A program made the position numbers and the translations under genes. Shown one piece after another: positions 1 to 4,226 of a DNA stretch of 7,299 nucleotides. Position 1 is the first letter of the stretch. Each line of letters opens with the position of its first letter. The DNA is from Synergistaceae bacterium (lineage in GTDB: Bacteria; Synergistota; Synergistia; Synergistales; Aminobacteriaceae), in the NCBI GenBank assembly GCA_031289165.1, contig JAITPZ010000031.1:1-7299 (forward strand), given 5' to 3'. The notes below the pieces were generated by a model, which was not told the origin of the DNA, searched no databases, and saw only the letters and a program-made list of their open reading frames with translations.

Positions 1-9
1 CGTCGTCAT
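1..9 (-). CDS. Start of an unknown gene running off the left edge
   Basis: Read on the minus strand, a GGGAGG ribosome-binding site (complement of 17-22) is followed after 7 bases by an ATG at 9-7 and two ACG codons before the window ends. The site lies immediately after the TAG stop (25-23) of the small gene upstream, so the two would form a tightly spaced pair, probably on one transcript from the promoter near 253-261. Only Met-Thr-Thr is visible, so nothing can be said about its product. The call rests on ribosome-binding site spacing and gene order alone. Confidence 0.4.
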
Positions 10-22
10 GGCGTATCCTCCC

Positions 23-229
23 CTATTCTTTCGCCGCAGTCATCGCATCTAAAACAGTCCGTTCCAAAAGGCTCCCGCATTCTTCCACTTCTTTCTTTAC
101 TGCCCTCGTAATGAAATCAGTCGGAGTATCTTTCTTGAGCGTCATAATCAAAATGAACTTCTCCCACAAATCTCTTTCGGCTCGATAGGTAAATGTCAGA
201 CGATCCCCATATTTTTTCGGAGCTCCCAT
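23..229 (-). CDS. Small ribbon-helix-helix-like protein, possible antitoxin or regulator
   Basis: This gene encodes 68 residues. The ATG at 229 follows a strong purine-rich ribosome-binding site (complement of CCCCTCCCCT at 234-243, GGAGG core 6 bases from the ATG). The protein has a basic N-terminus (GAPKKYGDR), a predicted short beta strand with alternating residues (RLTFTYRA, about 10-17), a helix (about 18-31), a turn near DTP (34-36) and a second charged helix (TDFITRAVKKEVEE, about 37-50). That strand-helix-helix order and the small size fit the ribbon-helix-helix DNA-binding fold used by many antitoxins and plasmid or phage regulators. The C-terminal 18 residues could be a partner-binding tail. 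A second gene seems to start 13 bases past the stop. The fold is inferred from residue pattern only, and I do not recognise a named family. Confidence 0.6.
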   Translation of the reverse strand: MGAPKKYGDRLTFTYRAERDLWEKFILIMTLKKDTPTDFITRAVKKEVEECGSLLERTVLDAMTAAKE

Positions 230-252
230 AATACCCCTCCCCTTTTTCGAGA

Positions 253-261
253 ATTATATCA
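253..261 (-). promoter_or_regulatory. Extended -10 promoter for the 68-residue gene
   Basis: On the minus strand the bases read TGATATAAT, a perfect extended -10 element (TG, one base, TATAAT). Transcription would begin near 246, leaving a leader of about 17 bases that contains the GGGGAGGGG ribosome-binding site. The expected -35 region (about 276-281, reading TGGCTT) is poor, which is typical of extended -10 promoters. Confidence 0.6.
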
Positions 262-275
262 TTCACAGATTAAAG

Positions 276-298
276 AAGCCACTAAGTCATTAAGCCAC
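276..298. repeat. Paired 7-base direct repeats upstream of the promoter, possible operator
   Basis: AAGCCAC occurs at 276-282 and again at 292-298, a 16-base period. Both copies are preceded by ATTAA-like bases. They overlap the place where a -35 element should be and lie just upstream of the -10 at 253-258. Short direct repeats in this position are a common operator layout for ribbon-helix-helix regulators, so autoregulation by the 68-residue protein is possible. With only 7 matching bases in an AT-rich stretch, chance is a real alternative. Confidence 0.3.
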
Positions 299-355
299 AT
301 TCTTAAATCTGAAACAAGAATCTTGAAAACCTAAAGGCAGCACGCGCCTGAAAGC

Positions 356-640
356 GTGACCAAAAAGGTAATCGGCACGAAATACGAGGGATAGCTAAAG
401 CCAAAAAACGGCGATGACAGGAACAGAGCAGGGCTGTGGTGGAATGTCCTGGCCCGTGACAACTGGACATGCTGCTCCTGCGGGCGCACTCCCAAAGATG
501 GGGTTTCGCTGGAGGTCGATCACATAATGCCTCGGTCACGCGGTGGCACAGATGATCCTGAAAATTTACAAATTCCCTGCAAGAAGTGTAATATCGGCAA
601 GAGTAACAGGGACAGTACGGATTTGAGAGGCTTACGATAG
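356..640 (+). pseudogene. HNH endonuclease remnant with in-frame amber codon
   Basis: The frame ending in TAG at 638-640 carries a complete HNH domain. It has a lead-in GLWWNVLARDNWTC, a first zinc knuckle CSCG, the catalytic core LEVDHIMPRSRGGTDDPENL (H1 at the DH pair, N in ENL) and a second knuckle CKKCNIGKSNR. Such small HNH proteins nick or cut DNA and are common in phages and mobile elements. The frame is open back to a TAG at 392-394 and has no ATG, GTG or TTG before the domain. Upstream of that TAG the same frame runs MTKKVIGTKYEG from a GTG at 356, so one nonsense mutation (for example from TAC or TAT) in a 94-codon gene would explain it. No convincing ribosome-binding site precedes 356, so the true 5' end is uncertain. 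The domain call is firm. That the gene is dead is an inference. Confidence 0.72.
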
Positions 641-735
641 AGGCATCGCAGCCATTGCCGAAGCCTGCCGACGATTCGGAATCAGACGAGGCCGCGATTA
701 GCGGGTGACTCTGTGAGGGGAGATACGAGCTCTCC

Positions 736-762
736 GGGGACAAAAAATGACGTTTTGTGCCC
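736..762 (+). other. Interrupted stem-loop with a repeated GTTTTGTGC
   Basis: ACAAAA at 740-745 pairs with TTTTGT at 753-758 around a 7-base loop. After one G-G mismatch, GGG at 736-738 pairs with CCC at 760-762. GTTTTGTGC is repeated at 752-760 and 764-772, so the left arm could pair with either copy, giving two alternative hairpins. It could be a weak terminator for the HNH remnant, though no T run follows, or a remnant of a mobile element end. The function is unknown. Confidence 0.35.
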
Positions 763-786
763 TGTTTTGTGCACCTGATAAATACG

Positions 787-801
787 TTATTTTATAAATA
801 A
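787..801. repeat. AT-only inverted repeat
   Basis: TTATTT at 787-792 and AAATAA at 796-801 are perfect inverted arms around a 3-base centre. In an AT-rich gap this may be a protein-binding site or simple chance. It lies about 90 bases upstream of the arsR -35 element. Confidence 0.25.
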
Positions 802-889
802 TTGCCGCAGAGCTTCTTATACATGCAATTAGATAGTCGCGCTCGCAACGCCTCCGGATTCCCCCATATTTTTGGTCAAATTTCTGGGC

Positions 890-917
890 TTGACAAATAT
901 AACTATAAAACTATAAT
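890..917 (+). promoter_or_regulatory. Near-consensus sigma-70 promoter of the arsR operon
   Basis: A perfect TTGACA (890-895) is followed after 16 bases by a perfect TATAAT (912-917). Transcription would start about 924-925, which is the A of the arsR ATG, so the mRNA appears leaderless or nearly so. This promoter is the main reason for rejecting the longer upstream start of the arsR reading frame. It probably also drives the zinc-ribbon gene and the MFS gene downstream, which have no visible promoters of their own. Confidence 0.75.
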
Positions 918-926
918 TTTAGTTAT
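899..926. promoter_or_regulatory. Candidate ArsR operator overlapping -10 and start codon
   Basis: AACTATAA occurs twice head to tail at 901-908 and 909-916. The next octamer, 917-924, is its reverse complement with one mismatch. The outer bases also form a perfect inverted repeat, ATAACTA (899-905) against TAGTTAT (920-926). ArsR-family repressors typically bind imperfect inverted repeats overlapping the promoter, so this is a good candidate autoregulatory site covering the spacer, -10 and ATG. The AT-rich composition raises the chance of spurious repeats. Confidence 0.45.
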
Positions 927-1236
927 GAAAAAACTATATGTCGATGAACTCCCAAAGCACTGGTTGAACACGGCGGAGGTGCTTCACGCACTGGGGGACG
1001 CGACGCGTCAGCGTATTTTGCTTTTGTTCGAGCCCGGGGAGGAGCTGAGCATCAAGACGATCGCGGACCTGTTTCCCTTCAGCCGAACCAACATCGCGCA
1101 CCACATCGCGGTGCTGGAGAAGGCGGGGATCCTGACGCGGCGCAAAAGCGGGCGGGACGTTTTTCTGCGCCTGAACAAAGAAATCCTGATCGACGCGCTC
1201 ACAACCGTCCTGGATTACGTCAGGACGGAGGCGTGA
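925..1236 (+). CDS. ArsR-type winged-helix transcriptional regulator
   Basis: This gene encodes 103 residues from the ATG at 925. The sequence has the typical ArsR/SmtB order: an N-terminal helix, the signature HALGDATRQRILLLF (21-35), a helix-turn-helix LSIKTIADLFPFSRTNIAHHIAVLEKAGIL (about 41-70) and a beta wing TRRKSGRDVFLRLN (71-84), ending in a C-terminal dimer helix. There is no cysteine at all, so the classic ELCVCD arsenic or cadmium site is absent and the inducer is unknown. The frame can be extended to a TTG at 802, but that extension overlies a near-consensus promoter and has no ribosome-binding site, so I use 925. There is no Shine-Dalgarno sequence before 925, which suits a leaderless mRNA. 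It is first in a run with the zinc-ribbon gene and the lysophospholipid transporter gene, which are its most likely targets besides itself. Confidence 0.85.
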   Translation: MKKLYVDELPKHWLNTAEVLHALGDATRQRILLLFEPGEELSIKTIADLFPFSRTNIAHHIAVLEKAGILTRRKSGRDVFLRLNKEILIDALTTVLDYVRTEA

Positions 1237-1276
1237 TCAGAGCTGTGGGTTCTATTGGGAAGGAGTGAATGAGGTC

Positions 1277-1539
1277 ATGGACAATCGAAAATTTGTGCAG
1301 CAGATTCAAAGGTCGAAGTGCCCTCATTGCGGCAGCGACGATGTCGGGCAATACGGCAAAACAGATGAGGCCAAATTCAGCGAAGAAGCCCGGGCGAAGG
1401 GCTCCGCGATCCCCCAAAAGCCCTGTCTCCCGGTATCCGCACAGAGATTGAGGAATGGGATGCCACATCCGTTTGCTATCATTGCGGAGAAAGTTTCAAA
1501 ACTTTGGACAGTTTACAGTTTTATGCAGACAGGAGATGA
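1277..1539 (+). pseudogene. Small four-cysteine zinc-ribbon protein, frameshifted
   Basis: The first half reads MDNRKFVQQIQRSKCPHCGSDDVGQYG and on to EEARAKG in one frame (ATG 1277; AAGGAG at 1260-1265). The second half reads ALSPGIRTEIEEWDATSVCYHCGESFKTLDSLQFYADRR in the frame one base back, ending TGA at 1537-1539. The two CxxC pairs would form one zinc ribbon of about 87 residues. The shift fits loss of one base, and the five-C run at 1411-1415 is the likeliest place: with a sixth C the frames join as SAIPPKALSPGIR. This is either a real mutation or an assembly error. The TGA overlaps an ATG of the next gene (ATGA at 1536-1539), indicating an operon. The family is not recognised; a nucleic-acid-binding or metal-sensing role is only a guess. 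A GTG at 1265 is an alternative start. Confidence 0.65.
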
Positions 1540-1544
1540 ACACC

Positions 1545-2855
1545 GTGTCGACGCAAAACCAATTTTCGCTTCTTCGATCGCAGCGCTTTCTGCCGCTCTT
1601 TCTGACGCAGTTTCTGGGGGCGTTCAACGACAACTTTTTCAAGAGCGCCATGGTGATGCTGATCACCTATCGGCTGGCCGGGAAGGCCGGGTACGACGCC
1701 CGCATTCTGGTCAACGTGGCCGGAGGCGTTTTCATTCTGCCCTTTTTCCTTTTTTCCGCCACGGCAGGGCAGCTGGCCGATAAGTACGAGCGCTCGTTTC
1801 TGGTGCAGCTCGTAAAGATCGCGGAGATCGCCGTAATGACCGGCGCCGCACTGGGGTTCTACCTGGAGAACGTCCACCTGCTGATGATCGTCCTGTTCCT
1901 GATGGGGGCACAGTCCACCTTCTTCGGGCCGCTCAAGTACAGCATACTGCCTCAGCACCTGAACGAGGAGGAGCTGATCGCCGGAAACGGTCTGATTCAG
2001 ATGGGAACGTTCCTGTCCATCCTGACGGGGACTATCTTCGGCGGACTCTCCATCCTGGGCGGCGGGGGCGTTTTCCTGGCCGGTTTCCTGGTGGTGGGCA
2101 TCGCGGCGGTGGGGTGGTGGGCCAGCCGTTACATTCCCAAAACGGAGCCCGTCGTCCCCGACCTGAAGCTGTCGCCCAACATCGTCAGGGACACCGTCAG
2201 GATCGTGGCCGACGTCGTGCCCTGCCGGGACGTTTTCCTTTCCATTCTGGCCATTTCCTGGTTCTGGCTGGTGGGCGCGACCTTTCTTTCCCAGTTTCCC
2301 ACCTACGCCAGGCTCGTCATCGGGGCCGACGAGCAGGTCGCGACGTTGTTTCTCGCCGTGTTCTCCGTGGGCATCGGCCTGGGCTCACTGGCCTGCAACG
2401 GCCTTTTGAAGGGAGAGATCTCCGGCCGCTACGTTCCCTGGGCCGCCCTCGGCATGTCCGTCGCCAGCGTGCTGCTCTACTTCGTGAGCCGGCGTCCCTC
2501 CCTGTCCCCGGGTACCCCCGAAATGGGACTTTTCGCCTTTCTCGCCTCCGGGGAAAATCTGGCGGTTCTGGCCTGCCTTTTCGCCATTTCCTTCTTCGGC
2601 GGGCTCTACATCGTGCCCCTTTACGCCATCATCCAGAGCCGCACCGACGAGGCGCGCATGGCCGGGGTCATCGCCTGCACGAACATCACGGACTCGCTCT
2701 TCATGGTCCTTTCCGCCGTCGGAACCAGCATCCTGCTGACCCTGGGATTTTCCATCCCCCACATTTTCCTGGTCATGGCCGTTTTAACGATCGCCGCGGC
2801 CGCCGTCATCCGCGTGGGCGTCCGCAGCCAACTGAGACAGAGAGGGGCGCTGTGA
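1545..2855 (+). CDS. lplT: LplT-like MFS lysophospholipid transporter
   Basis: This is an inner-membrane major facilitator protein of 436 residues. The N-terminal hallmark FLTQFLGAFNDNFFKSA (about 19-35) is characteristic of the LplT group and of the transporter domain of fused LplT-Aas proteins. The MFS loop motif GQLADKYER (75-83) and STFFGPLKYSILPQHL (124-139) follow, with about twelve hydrophobic segments along the chain. LplT flips lysophosphatidylethanolamine and related lysolipids inward for re-acylation by Aas, which is encoded here one gene away. The frame opens earlier, at an ATG at 1455, but those codons overlap the zinc-ribbon gene. The ATG at 1536 directly abuts AGGAG (1531-1535), too close to be used, whereas the GTG at 1545 sits 9 bases from it and gives the N-terminus MSTQNQFSLLRS. 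I choose 1545, with 1536 as the alternative. The specific substrate is inferred from family and context. Confidence 0.85.
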   Translation: MSTQNQFSLLRSQRFLPLFLTQFLGAFNDNFFKSAMVMLITYRLAGKAGYDARILVNVAGGVFILPFFLFSATAGQLADKYERSFLVQLVKIAEIAVMTGAALGFYLENVHLLMIVLFLMGAQSTFFGPLKYSILPQHLNEEELIAGNGLIQMGTFLSILTGTIFGGLSILGGGGVFLAGFLVVGIAAVGWWASRYIPKTEPVVPDLKLSPNIVRDTVRIVADVVPCRDVFLSILAISWFWLVGATFLSQFPTYARLVIGADEQVATLFLAVFSVGIGLGSLACNGLLKGEISGRYVPWAALGMSVASVLLYFVSRRPSLSPGTPEMGLFAFLASGENLAVLACLFAISFFGGLYIVPLYAIIQSRTDEARMAGVIACTNITDSLFMVLSAVGTSILLTLGFSIPHIFLVMAVLTIAAAAVIRVGVRSQLRQRGAL

Positions 2856-2862
2856 GGCGACG

Positions 2863-2929
2863 CCTGAAAAGTTTTTAGGGTTATAACCAAAAAATTTTTA
2901 TATTTTTAAATTTTATAGGGTTATAATCC
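2863..2929 (+). promoter_or_regulatory. AT-rich control region with paired GGTTATAA palindromes
   Basis: The 11-mer TAGGGTTATAA occurs at 2876-2886 and 2916-2926, exactly 40 bases apart, about four DNA turns. The first copy lies in a perfect palindrome GGTTATAACC (2879-2888). The second lies in a near-palindrome GGGTTATAATCC (2918-2929) that contains a TATAAT -10 (2922-2927), but no good -35 is seen. A further imperfect palindrome of AAAA and TTTT arms flanked by CCT and AGG covers 2863-2879, and the middle is almost pure A and T. The layout suggests a promoter repressed by a dimer bound at two sites, possibly the ATPase itself or a host regulator. Confidence 0.5.
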
Positions 2930-2946
2930 AAGCGGGTGATGAAACT

Positions 2947-4170
2947 ATGATCGAACGCGAGCTGTATATGAAGCAAATCCAGCCGTACATTGGCAAGCCA
3001 TTCATAAAGGTGCTGACCGGCATAAGGCGTTGCGGCAAATCGTCGATTCTGACGCTGCTTCGGAACAAAATTTTGTCCCTAGGCGTTCATTCGGAAAATA
3101 TCGTCCATATCAATTTTGAGAACATGGATTTCGCCGATGTGGACAACGCGAAGAAACTGCACGCCTGCGTCACAAACCTCATGCGGAACGAGGCGATGTA
3201 TTATCTGCTTTTCGACGAAATACAGGAGGTGGACGAGTGGGAACGCGCGATCAATTCTCTGGTCAGCCTCCCGAACGTGGACATCTACATCACGGGTTCC
3301 AACTCGAGGCTGCTCTCTTCGGAGCTTGCCACGTACATAGCCGGCAGGTACGTGGAGATCAACGTAAAGACCCTCTCTTTCAGGGAATATCTCCTGTTTC
3401 GTGAGACGCTGACGGGAAAGGCGAGCGGAGATACAAGGGGGGACTTCAAAAAATTCATCCGCACGGGTGGATTCCCGGCCATCAATACGTCTGACTACGA
3501 GTACGAGGCGGCTTACAGGATCGTGAAGGATATCCACGCGTCTGCGCTTCTGAGGGACACGGTGCAGCGTCACGGAATCAGAAACATCGATCTTCTGGAC
3601 AGGTTGATAAAATACGTTTTCGACAACCTCGGAAATACGTTTTCGGGAAAAAACGTGGCCGACTACTTCAGGAGCCAACATCGTAAATTGGACGCGGATA
3701 CCGTTTACAACTATCTCAACGCGCTCGAAAGCGCGTTCATCATTACCAGAACCCGACGCTACGACATCAAAGGCCGGGAGATCCTGAAGACAATGGAAAA
3801 GTTTTACGTCGCTGACCAATCGCTGATCTATGCCGCGATGGGATACAAGGAAAGGATGATATCGGGCATCCTTGAAAACATCGTGATGCACGAACTGGAA
3901 CGCAGGGGTTACGACGTGTACATCGGCAAGCTGGACGATAAGGAAATCGACTTTATCGCGGAACGCAGGGGCGAAAAAATCTACGTTCAGGTAACTTACC
4001 TGTTGGGCGACTCGACCACGATAAATCGTGAATTTGCTCCGCTGGCGGCGGTCCGGGACAATTATCCGAAGTACGTGCTCTCGATGGACGACCTGTGGAA
4101 CGGCAATATCGAGGGCATTCGTCACATGCACGCAGCAGATTTTTTACTGAAAGAAGATGACGGGGCATAA
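2947..4170 (+). CDS. DUF4143-type AAA ATPase
   Basis: The protein has 407 residues. The N-terminal ATPase half shows Walker A as TGIRRCGKSS (24-33), Walker B as YYLLFDEIQ (85-93), and a sensor-like ITGSNSRLLS (115-124), followed by the family's RYVEINVKTLSFREYL and FIRTGGFPA. The middle resembles a winged-helix module (about 205-270). The C-terminus, LENIVMHELERRGYDVYIGKLDDKEIDFIAERRGEKIYVQVTYLL (309-353), is the DUF4143 region with a PD-(D/E)XK-like fold in which the usual lysine position reads QV, so nuclease activity is doubtful. The family is abundant in bacteria and archaea and its role is unsettled; proposals include stress, defence and regulation. GGGTGAT at 2934-2940 serves as the ribosome-binding site. 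More ATA, AAA and AAT codons than in the neighbours, plus its own control region, mark it as a later arrival between lplT and aas. Confidence 0.93.
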   Translation: MIERELYMKQIQPYIGKPFIKVLTGIRRCGKSSILTLLRNKILSLGVHSENIVHINFENMDFADVDNAKKLHACVTNLMRNEAMYYLLFDEIQEVDEWERAINSLVSLPNVDIYITGSNSRLLSSELATYIAGRYVEINVKTLSFREYLLFRETLTGKASGDTRGDFKKFIRTGGFPAINTSDYEYEAAYRIVKDIHASALLRDTVQRHGIRNIDLLDRLIKYVFDNLGNTFSGKNVADYFRSQHRKLDADTVYNYLNALESAFIITRTRRYDIKGREILKTMEKFYVADQSLIYAAMGYKERMISGILENIVMHELERRGYDVYIGKLDDKEIDFIAERRGEKIYVQVTYLLGDSTTINREFAPLAAVRDNYPKYVLSMDDLWNGNIEGIRHMHAADFLLKEDDGA

Positions 4171-4226
4171 AACTCGGAAAACGCGAACGATCTGATATTT
4201 TTTGGAGACGGAGAGGGGCGTTATAA

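Larger units (their letters stand above)
641..889. other. Gene-free stretch between the HNH remnant and the arsR promoter
   Basis: I find no supportable gene here. The HNH reading frame stays open after its stop, from 641 to a TGA at 776-778 (45 codons), and ends in a duplicated VLCP/VLCT motif, but it has no start codon or ribosome-binding site. Upstream reading of the arsR frame to a TTG at 802 is possible but covers the promoter and lacks a ribosome-binding site. The stretch also holds the stem-loop and AT palindrome listed separately, and turns AT-rich from about 776. Confidence 0.5.

Noticed and set aside
303..743. 146-codon minus-strand open frame
   Set aside because: It is rich in Ser, Cys and Arg with no domain, and overlaps the plus-strand HNH domain, which is clearly the real coding signal.
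802..924. N-terminal extension of the arsR frame from a TTG
   Set aside because: It has no ribosome-binding site, the residues do not look like part of an ArsR protein, and it covers the TTGACA/TATAAT promoter.
1405..1420. Programmed -1 ribosomal frameshift in the zinc-ribbon gene
   Set aside because: The run C CCC CAA AAG does not make a proper slippery heptamer in the zero frame, and I see no strong stem just downstream. A lost base is simpler.
2855..2876. Terminator after lplT
   Set aside because: The arms AGGCG and CGCCT are separated by one base, leaving at most a 3-pair hairpin. The following AAAAGTTTTT is itself part of a palindrome, so a real terminator is not supported.
2114..2878. 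254-codon plus-strand frame within lplT
   Set aside because: It is an out-of-frame shadow of the transporter gene, Arg and Pro rich, with no membrane segments or motif.
3079..4131. 350-codon open frame opposite the ATPase gene
   Set aside because: It is the mirror of the ATPase coding frame, with no motif and no coding-like neighbours. Long antisense frames are common opposite real genes.
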